Source: Lachnospiraceae bacterium GAM79 (GTDB lineage Bacteria; Bacillota; Clostridia; Lachnospirales; Lachnospiraceae). Taken from it: a stretch of 64,000 bases of DNA. The translations under genes were made by a program, and so were the position numbers. The stretch's first letter is position 1; the number at the start of each line of letters is the position of its first letter. Of this stretch, positions 35,887 through 44,903 are shown piece by piece. The stretch is from assembly GCA_003584705.1 (NCBI GenBank), contig AP018536.1, forward strand, positions 682,001 to 746,000, written 5' to 3'. The notes beneath the pieces were generated by a model, which was not told the origin of the DNA, searched no databases, and saw only the letters and a list, made by a program, of their open reading frames with translations.

Positions 35887-35935
35887 GGTATTCGCATATC
35901 GTGAAGCTGACGCTTCCCTTTTATGCGAATATCGG
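35887..35935. repeat. Nested inverted repeat after the ABC exporter
   Basis: TATTCGCATA (about 35890-35899) pairs with TATGCGAATA (about 35922-35931), and a second stem GAAGC/GCTTC lies inside the loop. It is not followed by a T run. Possibly a palindromic repeat element or a transcript-stabilising structure. Confidence 0.5.
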
Positions 35936-35938
35936 AGC

Positions 35939-36000
35939 GGGTCATGAAACAAGAACCCCACGTTTGTGCGAGCACAGCGTGGGGTTCTTGTTTATGACCC
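35939..36000. terminator. Bidirectional terminator between ABC exporter and symporter genes
   Basis: About 23-bp stem with one bulged base; core AAGAACCCCACG / CGTGGGGTTCTT, outer GGGTCAT / ATGACCC. Sits between two convergent genes. Confidence 0.85.
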
Positions 36001-36007
36001 TGGCATC

Positions 36008-37381
36008 TTACATAGAAATAAGTCCAAATGCATTTGCCACAGAGCTTAATAAAATAATCGCAGCAAATACCGGGCAGAGATACTTGATCATGAAATTGAA
36101 TATCTTTTTGCGGCGGAAAGCGGCTTCTCCGTGCATGACTTCTTCTTCCACAGCCTTTACTCCGATGACGCGGGACACCAGTAGACAGATGGTGATGGCA
36201 GCAATAGGCATCATCACGGAGTTGGTCAGGAAATCGAAGAAATCAAGGAACTGCATGCCGATGATCTTCACAGCACCAAGCGGTCCGTAACCCAGTGAGG
36301 ATAACGTTCCCAGTGCCAGCATGATCACACCCATGATCAGGGTAGATTTTTTACGACCCCAGCCAAGCTCGTCCTCGAAAGTAGACACAGCACTTTCGGT
36401 AAGTGCAATGGAGCTGGTCATGGCTGCGAACAGTACCAGTACGAAGAACATAATACCTACGAAGGTGCCCATTCCCATGCTATCGAAGACCTTGGGAAGT
36501 GTGATGAACATCAGGGAAGGACCAGCCTGTAAGGTATCGGGATCTCCGCCGGAAAATGCGAACACGGCGGGAATGATCATGAGACCTGCCATGATCGCGA
36601 TGGCAGTATCAAAGATCTCCACATTTTTCGTGGAACCTTCAATGGAGACATCTTTTTTCATATAAGAGCCGAAGGTGATGAGAATACCCATGGCAATGGA
36701 CAGAGAGTAGAACATCTGTCCCATGGCAGCTACGACGGTCATCCAGGAGAAATTCGCAGGATTCGGGATCAGGAAATACTTCACGCCGCTCAGTGCTCCC
36801 GGTCTGGTAACAGAATAGACTGTGATGACCACGGAGAGCACTACCAGGATCGGCATCATAATGCGGGATACGCGCTCGATACCGTTGCGGACACCGGCGT
36901 AGATGATTCCCAGAGTACACAGAGTGAATACGATAAAGCACAGCTCTGTAGAGACACCATTGGAAATAAACGTGGAAAAATAACCGTCTGCTGCCAGATC
37001 ATGTCCGTGACCCTTGGCATATTCCACCAGATATTTGATCACCCATCCGCCGATGACGGAATAATAAGGAACGATCAGAATAGGAATAATAGCGTTGATC
37101 CATCCACCGAAGGACAACCATTTGGATTTCCCGAAGGTATGAAAGGCACCTACGGGGCTTTTGCCTGTCATGCGTCCCAGTGATGTCTCTGCCACGATCA
37201 TGGTATAACCGAAAGTCAGCGCCAGGATAATATAGATCAGCAGAAAGATACCACCGCCGTATTTGGCTGCCAGATACGGGAAACGCCAGATATTGCCCAG
37301 ACCTACCGAGGCACCGGCTGCCGACAGGACGAAACCGATCTTGCCGGAAAATGAGCTTCTGTTATTCTTTTTGTGATTCAT
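36008..37381 (-). CDS. Sodium-dependent amino acid symporter (SNF/NSS family)
   Basis: 457 residues with 11-12 membrane helices. The family opening is clear (FVLSAAGASVGLGNIWRFPYLAAKYGGGIF), giving the unwound TM1 sodium site, followed by SLGRMTGKSPVGAF. LeuT/MhsT-type transporters take up amino acids with sodium. The substrate cannot be told from sequence. Ends at the bidirectional terminator; upstream lies a long intergenic region shared with spoVT. Confidence 0.92.
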   Translation of the reverse strand: MNHKKNNRSSFSGKIGFVLSAAGASVGLGNIWRFPYLAAKYGGGIFLLIYIILALTFGYTMIVAETSLGRMTGKSPVGAFHTFGKSKWLSFGGWINAIIPILIVPYYSVIGGWVIKYLVEYAKGHGHDLAADGYFSTFISNGVSTELCFIVFTLCTLGIIYAGVRNGIERVSRIMMPILVVLSVVITVYSVTRPGALSGVKYFLIPNPANFSWMTVVAAMGQMFYSLSIAMGILITFGSYMKKDVSIEGSTKNVEIFDTAIAIMAGLMIIPAVFAFSGGDPDTLQAGPSLMFITLPKVFDSMGMGTFVGIMFFVLVLFAAMTSSIALTESAVSTFEDELGWGRKKSTLIMGVIMLALGTLSSLGYGPLGAVKIIGMQFLDFFDFLTNSVMMPIAAITICLLVSRVIGVKAVEEEVMHGEAAFRRKKIFNFMIKYLCPVFAAIILLSSVANAFGLISM

Positions 37382-37720
37382 AGTTTAAACTCTCCCATAA
37401 AAAATTGTCGTAAACAGAATAAGTGTAACATAGAAATAAGGAAAATACAGTACGAAACAGTCTGATTGAGAATGGAAAAATTCGATCATGCAAGAGTAAA
37501 AATTGAATGGATGCATTTTAATTTTAATATAAAACAATCATTCTGAGGGAAAATACAGAACTGCTATAAATATAAGCCAGCAATGGCGCTGCTGAATGAC
37601 GGTGTATCTGGCAATTTAAAGTATATTTTTTCCTGCATTTCGCATACTAACTGCAACGTTAATGATTAGTAATGCGAGATGATGATTTATCTTACGCAAT
37701 ATATCATGGAGGAAAAAATG
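37382..37720. other. Intergenic region between the symporter and spoVT genes
   Basis: About 340 bases, AT-rich, divergent promoters expected. A small inverted repeat CAGCA/TGCTG lies near 37580. No gene or convincing RNA was seen. Confidence 0.5.
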
Positions 37721-38266
37721 ATGAAAGCAACCGGAATTGTAAGAAGAATAGATGACCTGGGACGCATCGTGATCCCGAAGGAGATCCGCCGCACGTTACA
37801 CATCAGAGAGAGTGATCCGCTGGAGATATTCACCGACAGAGAGGGGCAGGTCATCCTGAAAAAATATTCCCCCATCGGAGAGATGACCACATTTGCCAAA
37901 CAGTATGCGGAAAGCCTGGCACAGGTGTCGGGACATGCCACACTGATCGCGGACAGAGACCAGTTCATCGCCGTCTCAGGAGGCTGTAAGCAGCTGTTAA
38001 ATAAATCCGTGAGCCGTCAACTGGAAGAGAAGGTCAATAACAGAGAGACTGTGATTGCCGCAAAAGGAGACCGCAACTATGTCAACATTGCGGAGGACAT
38101 TGCCGTGGACTATGCCTGGCAGCTGATCACGCCGATCATCTGCGAAGGGGACATCATCGGAAGTGTGATCCTGTTGGAAAATGACGGGAAGAGCAAAATG
38201 GGAGAAGTGGAGCAGAAACTGGCTCTGTCTGCGGCGGGCTTCCTGGGCAGACAGATGGAACAATAA
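37721..38266 (+). CDS. spoVT: Stage V sporulation protein T (AbrB-family regulator)
   Basis: About 181 residues from ATG 37721, 8 bases after GGAGG. N-terminal swapped-hairpin AbrB domain (MKATGIVRRIDDLGRIVIPKEIRRTLHIRESDPLEIFTD), C-terminal GAF-like domain (residues 55-180). The two-domain build and length are those of SpoVT, which modulates forespore gene expression under sigma-G in spore formers. Supports a spore-forming Clostridia host. Confidence 0.92.
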   Translation: MKATGIVRRIDDLGRIVIPKEIRRTLHIRESDPLEIFTDREGQVILKKYSPIGEMTTFAKQYAESLAQVSGHATLIADRDQFIAVSGGCKQLLNKSVSRQLEEKVNNRETVIAAKGDRNYVNIAEDIAVDYAWQLITPIICEGDIIGSVILLENDGKSKMGEVEQKLALSAAGFLGRQMEQ

Positions 38267-38372
38267 TCTTTTCCAAAAATGAAGCAAGTATGTTGATTTT
38301 CAGTTAAATTATCCATATAATAGAATAGAAAAGTGCAACCAGTTGCAAAAATCTATTCCAGGGAGAAAATAT

Positions 38373-39668
38373 ATGGATATTCGCAGAGATTTCTATTTGG
38401 AAAAGTTAATAAAAAGAAAGAGCAATGGATTAATCAAGGTGATTACCGGTATTCGAAGATGTGGTAAGTCTTATCTGCTGAATAACATTTTCTATCATCA
38501 TTTGTTAGATTCCGATGTGGAAGCAGACCATATCATACGGTTTGCCTTTGATTCTGCGGATGATCTTTACCTGATCGGTGAAAGTCTTATTCAGATCGAA
38601 AAGGAAAAGCGGGGTGTGGATCCGGAGAAATTTATGGCATATATTCGGTCGAAAACTACAGGAGAGGGAATATATTATCTGCTGTTGGATGAAATTCAGA
38701 TGCTGGATTGTTTTGAGGCTGTTTTGAATGGATACCTTCGCAAAGAGAATATTGATGTGTTTGTGACGGGAAGTAACGCAAAACTGTTGTCAAAGGATAT
38801 TGCTACGGAATTTGCAGGCAGGGGTGATGAAATTCATATGTACCCTCTCAGCTTTGCTGAATTTATGTCTGTTTATAACGGAGATAAATATACCGGGTTA
38901 TCTGAATATATGCTTTACGGTGGAATTCCATTAGTGGTTCTGCGGGATGGTGCCGGGGATAAAGCAACAGCGCTGCAGAATTTATTTAACGAAATTTATA
39001 TCCGTGATATTACGAAACGGAATCGTATAAAGAATATTGGGGAACTGGAAGACCTGCTAAATATTCTTTCCTCTGCGATCGGTTCGTTGACCAATCCGGA
39101 AAAACTAAAGAACACTTTTAAAACCGTGAAGAAATCTAAAATTACTTCTGCAACCATAAAGAAATATTTGGATTACTTTGAAGATTCTTTTTTGATAGAG
39201 TCAGCACAGCGTTATGATATTAAAGGAAAGTCATATATAGAGACTCCTAAGAAATATTATTTTTCTGATTTGGGGCTTCGGAATGCCAGAATTCATTTCC
39301 GGCAGTTGGAGCAGACACATTCCATGGAAAATGTAATCTATAACGAACTCCGGATGCGGGGATATAGTGTGGATGTAGGTGTTGTCCCTATCGCAGAAAA
39401 AGATTTGGAAGGAAAGGTAAACCGCAGGCAACTGGAAGTGGATTTTGTCTGCAATCTTGGTTCTGCCAGATATTACATTCAATCGGCATATTCTCTTCCG
39501 GATGAAGCAAAGCGGACGCAGGAAATCCGACCGTTCCGGAAGATTGATGACTCTTTTAAGAAACTTGTCATTACAAAAGATATTGTGCAGCCATATTATG
39601 ATGAATATGGTATTCTGACAATCAATATTTATGATTTCCTGTTGAATCCGGAATGCCTGCAAGGTTAA
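38373..39668 (+). CDS. AAA+ ATPase with DUF4143 domain
   Basis: About 431 residues from ATG 38373 (MDIRRDFY) after GGGAG. N-terminal AAA_14 domain with Walker A TGIRRCGKSYLL and Walker B YYLLLDEIQML; middle arginine-type segments (VTGSNAKLLSKD, EFAGRGDEIHMYPLSFAEF); C-terminal DUF4143 restriction-endonuclease-like part (VIYNELRMRGYSVDVG, then LEVDFVC). These stand-alone ATPases are common and patchily distributed in gut Firmicutes and Bacteroidetes; the role is unknown. Often horizontally transferred. Ends at a strong hairpin. Confidence 0.88.
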   Translation: MDIRRDFYLEKLIKRKSNGLIKVITGIRRCGKSYLLNNIFYHHLLDSDVEADHIIRFAFDSADDLYLIGESLIQIEKEKRGVDPEKFMAYIRSKTTGEGIYYLLLDEIQMLDCFEAVLNGYLRKENIDVFVTGSNAKLLSKDIATEFAGRGDEIHMYPLSFAEFMSVYNGDKYTGLSEYMLYGGIPLVVLRDGAGDKATALQNLFNEIYIRDITKRNRIKNIGELEDLLNILSSAIGSLTNPEKLKNTFKTVKKSKITSATIKKYLDYFEDSFLIESAQRYDIKGKSYIETPKKYYFSDLGLRNARIHFRQLEQTHSMENVIYNELRMRGYSVDVGVVPIAEKDLEGKVNRRQLEVDFVCNLGSARYYIQSAYSLPDEAKRTQEIRPFRKIDDSFKKLVITKDIVQPYYDEYGILTINIYDFLLNPECLQG

Positions 39669-39694
39669 AGATAACAAGATCAGAAACAAATAAA

Positions 39695-39742
39695 AAACGG
39701 TCGTAACCGGGTTAAGATACCACCTGGTTACGACCGTTTGTC
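39695..39742. terminator. Bidirectional terminator between ATPase and diguanylate cyclase genes
   Basis: Perfect 14-bp stem AAACGGTCGTAACC (39695-39708) / GGTTACGACCGTTT (39726-39739). The stop codon of the minus-strand gene lies in the loop, and T runs flank both sides. Confidence 0.82.
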
Positions 39743-41007
39743 TTACCGATATATAATTTCTCATCAGCTTCTTTTAATAATGCAGGAATATCTTTGTCGG
39801 GGTCACAGATCAGACCGAAGGTCATATTTACTTTTACGTGCTGCCCTTCGTAGAGTGTATCCAGTTCGTGGATTTTGTCCATGAGAAGCTCCAGCTGCTT
39901 CCGGGCTTCTGTAAGATCTACATTTTCAAATACCAGTAGAAATTCCTCACCACCCCAACGCGCGGCAAAGCCACGGCGCCACATATGCTGTTTCAGCAGG
40001 GCAGAAACATTTTTCAGTACGGTATCCCCGCATTCATGACCGTAGGTATCGTTAACCTTTTTGAAAAAGTCAATATCTCCGATGGCGAGCGCAAAAGAAT
40101 GGCGGGAGGATCTGGCTTCCTCGAAGATCTGCCGCAGCTTTTTGTCTCCGCTGCGGCGGTTGTACAGCTCGGTCAGGGCATCCTGCTCGATCATGGTACG
40201 AAGAGAACGCTGCATGGACAGGGCACAGCGACCGATATCACCTAACTCATCACTGCGCTTTGTTACGGAATGATCCAGTGTGGCGTTCAGATTCCCGGAG
40301 GCTACTTCCGACAGGAAACTATGGATATGGAGTAATACAGCCACGAATCTTCTGGTGTAAAAATAGATGCAGACAGATACGAGAGCCACAAAACCGATGA
40401 TCAGCCACGTCAGCGGATAGACGTAATTCTGAATGGATAGGGAGACTGTTTCACTGGGTCTGCCCACAAAAAGCATTCCGACGACGCTGCCGTCCTGATT
40501 GCGCAGAGGTATATAGTAGGAAAAATAAGCTTTGCCGTTAATGAGGGTATGAGTGTAGAAATGATTTTCGCCGGTGTTCAAAACATCCCGGATCACAATA
40601 TCGGGAGCACCGGAACCGACGATGCGTTCATCCTGGGCATTATACAGGGTCGTCAGAATGCGGGTATCCTGATAGAACAGGGTGATGTCCAGTCCGGTAT
40701 CCTCTTTGAACTGATCCAGAAGAGAATAGTCCCTGGTGATATCCGTCTCTCCTTTATACAGAAGATAAGCAACATCTCCCTCCAGGTGGTAATCGCCGGG
40801 ATAGGCAGCGTTCAGAAGTGTAGTGGCACTTTTCGTGGCATCATACAATTCACGTTCCACTTCCTGATACATAGTTTTTGTGAACCATTGGGAAGTGAAA
40901 AACAACATCGCAATTCCCAACGCCAGTAAAGGAAGCAGTCCGATCGCCTGCAGAGTATATGATATTTTACCGCCGCTTTTTTTGGGCGTATTTTGCGTAT
41001 TTTCCAT
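39712..41007 (-). CDS. Membrane diguanylate cyclase with extracytoplasmic sensor
   Basis: About 431 residues from ATG 41007 (MENTQNTPKK), which has AGGGA upstream; the open frame extends further but without a ribosome site. Membrane helix near residue 20-45, an extracellular single-Cache-like sensor of about 150 residues (TGLDITLFYQDTRILTTL, YFSYYIPLRNQDGSVVGMLFVG), a second helix, HAMP region, then a GGDEF domain with intact RWGGEEF. It should make cyclic di-GMP in response to an external signal. Codes toward the ATPase gene, ends inside the shared terminator. Confidence 0.9.
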   Translation of the reverse strand: MENTQNTPKKSGGKISYTLQAIGLLPLLALGIAMLFFTSQWFTKTMYQEVERELYDATKSATTLLNAAYPGDYHLEGDVAYLLYKGETDITRDYSLLDQFKEDTGLDITLFYQDTRILTTLYNAQDERIVGSGAPDIVIRDVLNTGENHFYTHTLINGKAYFSYYIPLRNQDGSVVGMLFVGRPSETVSLSIQNYVYPLTWLIIGFVALVSVCIYFYTRRFVAVLLHIHSFLSEVASGNLNATLDHSVTKRSDELGDIGRCALSMQRSLRTMIEQDALTELYNRRSGDKKLRQIFEEARSSRHSFALAIGDIDFFKKVNDTYGHECGDTVLKNVSALLKQHMWRRGFAARWGGEEFLLVFENVDLTEARKQLELLMDKIHELDTLYEGQHVKVNMTFGLICDPDKDIPALLKEADEKLYIGKTNGRNQVVS

Positions 41008-41125
41008 AGAATTCCCTGCCCCTTCCGGTAAGATCGGTACACATATCAGTATTAATATAATTATATGAAATAAATGTCGGAAAAGCAAGAAATAAAAGCT
41101 TTATAAGCAAATCTCAACATCCGGC

Positions 41126-41155
41126 TTGACAACGCAAAAAAATGAGATATATAAT
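41126..41155 (+). promoter_or_regulatory. Promoter of the T-box/ileS transcript
   Basis: TTGACA (41126-41131), 18 bases, TATAAT (41150-41155): both hexamers match consensus. Confidence 0.85.
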
Positions 41156-41164
41156 AGCGGTATA

Positions 41165-41420
41165 TCAAAAATGCATTGACGAAGAGAGTAACTTTTCCGC
41201 AGAAAGGCAAAGCGAGCCGGTGATGGTGAGAGACCGGTGCGAGTAAGGGAATCGTGAAAATCACTTCTGAGCTGTCAGAACCAAAGCGTATGCCGGTAGT
41301 TCTGGACGGAATCCCGCCGTTATCGGGAAGCATATCACTCCTATATAATAGGAAGTATGTTGTAAGAGGTGGTTAACGAATGCATAAGCTTCGTCCTGTT
41401 ACGGGACGGAGCTTATTTTT
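41165..41420 (+). promoter_or_regulatory. T-box riboswitch (tRNA-Ile) upstream of ileS
   Basis: Leader of about 250 bases with stem I features (GAGAGT, GGTGAGAGACCGGTGCGA), the specifier ATC for isoleucine in AAAATCACTTCTGAG (41260-41262), the T-box core GAGGTGGTTAACG (41366-41378) with TGGT suited to a tRNA ending ACCA, and a terminator hairpin ATAAGCTTCGTCC / GGACGGAGCTTAT with T run at 41384-41420. Uncharged tRNA-Ile would stop terminator formation and let ileS be transcribed. Confidence 0.9.
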
Positions 41421-41513
41421 GTACTATTCAGAGGAAAGCATCGAAGATGCGATTTTGTGAATGAGGCGCTGAATAGTACAAAAGCTGTAATAAGAAAAGA
41501 AAGGAAGCGCACT

Positions 41514-44500
41514 ATGTACAAGCAGGTACCTACAAGCCTGAATTTCGTAGACCGTGAGAAAGCCGTCGAGAAATTCTGGGAAGACAACGACATTTTCAAA
41601 AAAAGTATGGAGCATCGTAAGGAAGGCGAAACCTATACCTTCTACGACGGACCGCCTACCGCTAACGGTAAGCCTCACATCGGTCATGTAGAGACCCGTA
41701 CCATCAAGGATATGATCCCCAGATACCGTACCATGAAGGGATATATGGTTCCCCGTAAGGCCGGCTGGGATACTCACGGACTTCCCGTAGAACTGGAAGT
41801 CGAGAAGATGCTGGGTCTGGACGGTAAGGAGCAGATCGAGGAATACGGTCTGGCACCTTTCATTGACAAATGTAAAGAGAGCGTCTGGAAATATAAGGGA
41901 ATGTGGGAAGATTTCTCCCGTACCGTTGGTTTCTGGGCGGACATGGATAACCCTTATGTTACCTATGATGACAATTTCATCGAGTCCGAGTGGTGGGCAC
42001 TGAAGACCATCTGGGACAAGGGTCTGTTGTACAAGGGCTTCAAGATTGTTCCCTACTGCCCTCGCTGCGGAACCCCGCTGTCCAGTCACGAAGTGGCACA
42101 GGGCTATAAGGCAGTCAAAGAGCGCTCCGCTATCGTACGTTTCAAGGTAAAGGGCGAGGATGCATATTTCCTGGCATGGACCACCACTCCCTGGACCCTT
42201 CCTTCCAACGTTGCACTGTGCGTGAATCCGGAGGAGACCTACCTGAAGGTGAAGGCTGCTGACGGTTATACCTATTATATTGCAAAGGCACTGGCAGACA
42301 AGGTTCTGGGACGTCTTGCAGAAGAGGGCAAGGATGCTTACGAAGTACTGGAGACTTATGTTGGTAAGGATCTGGAGTACAAGGAGTACGAGCCTCTGTA
42401 CAAGTGTGCGGGAGATGCCGCTGAAAAGCAGAAGAAAAAGGCACATTTCGTAACCTGCGACGGTTATGTAACCATGACCGACGGTACCGGTATCGTTCAT
42501 ATTGCACCGGCTTTCGGTGAAGACGACAGCCGTATCGGACGTAACTATGAACTGCCCTTCGTACAGTTCGTAGATGGCAAGGGTGATCTGACCGCAGAGA
42601 CTCCTTATGCCGGTAAATTTGTAAAGGATGCAGATCCTCTGGTATTAAAGGATCTGGACGCAGAGGGCAAGCTGTTCGATGCACCGAAGTTCGAGCATGA
42701 TTATCCTTTCTGCTGGAGATGTGATACTCCGCTGATCTACTATGCAAGAGAGTCCTGGTTCATCAAGATGACCGCTGTGAAGGATGATCTGGTACGTAAT
42801 AATAAGACCATCAACTGGATCCCCGCTTCCATCGGTGAGGGACGTTTCGGCAACTGGCTGGAGAATATTCAGGACTGGGGCGTATCCCGTAACCGTTACT
42901 GGGGTACTCCGTTAAATATCTGGGAGTGCGAATGCGGACACCAGCATTCCATCGGCAGCCGTGAAGAGCTGTACAAGATGAGCGGCAATGAGAAGGCGAA
43001 GACTGTAGAATTCCATCGTCCTTACATTGACGAGATCACTATCACCTGCCCCGAGTGCGGCAAGCAGATGAAGCGTGTTCCTGAGGTGATCGACTGCTGG
43101 TTCGACTCCGGAGCAATGCCTTTTGCGCAGCATCATTATCCGTTTGAAAACAAGGATCTGTTCGAGCAGCAGTTCCCTGCCAACTTTATCTCCGAGGCAG
43201 TGGACCAGACCCGTGGATGGTTCTACTCTCTGCTAGCGGAATCCACCCTGCTCTTCAACAAGGCTCCTTACAAGAACGTTATCGTTATGGGCCATGTACA
43301 GGATGAGAACGGTCAGAAGATGAGTAAGAGTAAGGGCAATGCGGTAGATCCTTTCAACGCACTGGAGACCTACGGTGCAGATGCCATCCGTTGGTATTTC
43401 TACACCAGTTCCGCACCCTGGCTGCCGAAGAGATTCTCCGGCAAGGCCGTACAGGAAGGACAGCGTAAATTCATGGGTACCCTGTGGAACACCTACGCAT
43501 TCTTCGTACTGTATGCAAATATTGACAATTTTGACGCTTCCAAATATACACTGGAATATGACAAACTGCCCGTAATGGATAAGTGGCTGCTGTCCAAGCT
43601 GAATTCTACCGTTGCAGAAGTAGACAGCAATCTGGACCAGTACCGTATCCCCGAGGCTGCCAAGGCTTTGCAGGACTTCGTCGATGAGATGAGTAACTGG
43701 TATGTAAGACGCAGCCGTGAGCGTTTCTGGGCAAAGGGTATGGAGCAGGATAAGATCAATGCCTACATGACGCTGTACACCGCACTGGTGAACATCTGTA
43801 AGGCAGCCGCACCCATGATCCCCTTCATGACCGAGGATATTTACCAGAATCTGGTAAGAAGCAATGATGCATCCGCTCCCGAGAGTATCCATCTGTGTGA
43901 CTTCCCTGTAGTCAACAAGGATCACATCGACAAGAAGCTGGAAGAGGATATGGAGGATGTACTGGATGCTGTCGTTATGGGACGTGCGTGCCGTAACGAG
44001 GCTGCCATCAAGAACCGTCAGCCCATCAGCAGAATGTATATCAAGGCAGATTTCACCTTAAGTGAGTTCTACCAGGAGATCATTGAGGATGAGTTAAACG
44101 TCAAGGAAGTGGTATTCACCGATGACGTACGTGACTTTACTTCCTATACCTTCAAGCCTCAGCTGCGTACCGTAGGACCTAAATATGGCAAACAGTTAGG
44201 CGGCATCCAGAAGCACCTGGCTGCACTGGACGGCAACGCAGCCATGGATGAACTGAATGCAGACGGCGCATTAAAGTTCGATGTAGACGGTGTGGCTGTG
44301 GAACTGACCAAGGACGATCTGCTGATCGACATGGCACAGAAGGAAGGCTATGTATCTCAGGAGGACAATAAGATGACCGTTGTGCTGGATACCAACCTGA
44401 CACCGGAACTGGTAGAGGAAGGCTTCGTATACGAGATCATCAGCAAGATCCAGACCATGCGTAAGGAGAGCGGCTTCGAAGTGACTGATCACATCCGCGT

Positions 44501-44666
44501 ATCCATCAACGGCAACGACAGGCTGTCCGAGATCGCCCGGAAGAACAAAGACGCCATCAGCGGAAAGGTTCTGGCAGACGAACTGACAAGCGGTGCGGAA
44601 TATGCCGTATCCAAGGAATGGAACATCAATGGCGAGAACGCAGTGATCGCTGTGGAGAGAGTATAA
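41514..44666 (+). CDS. ileS: Isoleucyl-tRNA synthetase
   Basis: About 1050 residues from ATG 41514 (MYKQVPTSL), with AAAGGAAG upstream. Class I synthetase: HIGH motif in PPTANGKPHIGH, KMSKS motif in KMSKSKGNAVDP, editing domain with TTTPWTLPSNVAL, and zinc-type cysteines (YCPRCGTP; CECGHQ; CPECGKQ). The C-terminal anticodon-binding region is of the longer eukaryote-like/IleS2-type layout. Charges tRNA-Ile; controlled by the T-box. High-expression codon use. A terminator follows. Confidence 0.97.
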   Translation: MYKQVPTSLNFVDREKAVEKFWEDNDIFKKSMEHRKEGETYTFYDGPPTANGKPHIGHVETRTIKDMIPRYRTMKGYMVPRKAGWDTHGLPVELEVEKMLGLDGKEQIEEYGLAPFIDKCKESVWKYKGMWEDFSRTVGFWADMDNPYVTYDDNFIESEWWALKTIWDKGLLYKGFKIVPYCPRCGTPLSSHEVAQGYKAVKERSAIVRFKVKGEDAYFLAWTTTPWTLPSNVALCVNPEETYLKVKAADGYTYYIAKALADKVLGRLAEEGKDAYEVLETYVGKDLEYKEYEPLYKCAGDAAEKQKKKAHFVTCDGYVTMTDGTGIVHIAPAFGEDDSRIGRNYELPFVQFVDGKGDLTAETPYAGKFVKDADPLVLKDLDAEGKLFDAPKFEHDYPFCWRCDTPLIYYARESWFIKMTAVKDDLVRNNKTINWIPASIGEGRFGNWLENIQDWGVSRNRYWGTPLNIWECECGHQHSIGSREELYKMSGNEKAKTVEFHRPYIDEITITCPECGKQMKRVPEVIDCWFDSGAMPFAQHHYPFENKDLFEQQFPANFISEAVDQTRGWFYSLLAESTLLFNKAPYKNVIVMGHVQDENGQKMSKSKGNAVDPFNALETYGADAIRWYFYTSSAPWLPKRFSGKAVQEGQRKFMGTLWNTYAFFVLYANIDNFDASKYTLEYDKLPVMDKWLLSKLNSTVAEVDSNLDQYRIPEAAKALQDFVDEMSNWYVRRSRERFWAKGMEQDKINAYMTLYTALVNICKAAAPMIPFMTEDIYQNLVRSNDASAPESIHLCDFPVVNKDHIDKKLEEDMEDVLDAVVMGRACRNEAAIKNRQPISRMYIKADFTLSEFYQEIIEDELNVKEVVFTDDVRDFTSYTFKPQLRTVGPKYGKQLGGIQKHLAALDGNAAMDELNADGALKFDVDGVAVELTKDDLLIDMAQKEGYVSQEDNKMTVVLDTNLTPELVEEGFVYEIISKIQTMRKESGFEVTDHIRVSINGNDRLSEIARKNKDAISGKVLADELTSGAEYAVSKEWNINGENAVIAVERV

Positions 44667-44696
44667 AAGTTCTGCAATAAAATGCCGGAATAAAGA

Positions 44697-44742
44697 GATT
44701 CTGTGGTTTTCCCAACGGGGAGGACCGCGGAATCTTTTTTGT
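44697..44742 (+). terminator. Terminator after ileS
   Basis: GATTCTGTGGT / ACCGCGGAATC stem with wobble pairs, followed by six T. Confidence 0.85.
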
Positions 44743-44786
44743 TTCGCAAAAACATTTACGAAACTTACGAAAACCGGCGAAAACAG

Positions 44787-44815
44787 TTGGAATGCGCATG
44801 GAAGTTTGTTATAAT
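44787..44815 (+). promoter_or_regulatory. glgP promoter
   Basis: TTGGAA (44787-44792), 17 bases, TATAAT (44810-44815), about 90 bases before the gene. Confidence 0.7.
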
Positions 44816-44903
44816 ATTACCTGTATTTGGTTAAGAATATGGATGAAATCATAACGCTATCCGGTGCGGAATATCTTGAGAAGAGTACAGTACCGGAGAG
44901 GCA

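Noticed and set aside
35887..35935. tRNA or small structured RNA gene
   Set aside because: The nested stems do not form a cloverleaf and there is no promoter or terminator pairing of its own.
38373..39668. Part of a defence system with its neighbours
   Set aside because: The AAA/DUF4143 gene stands alone between spoVT and a diguanylate cyclase with no nuclease or methylase partner.
42142..43925. Long minus-strand frames opposite ileS
   Set aside because: Arise from the high-GC third positions of ileS; no ribosome sites or motifs.
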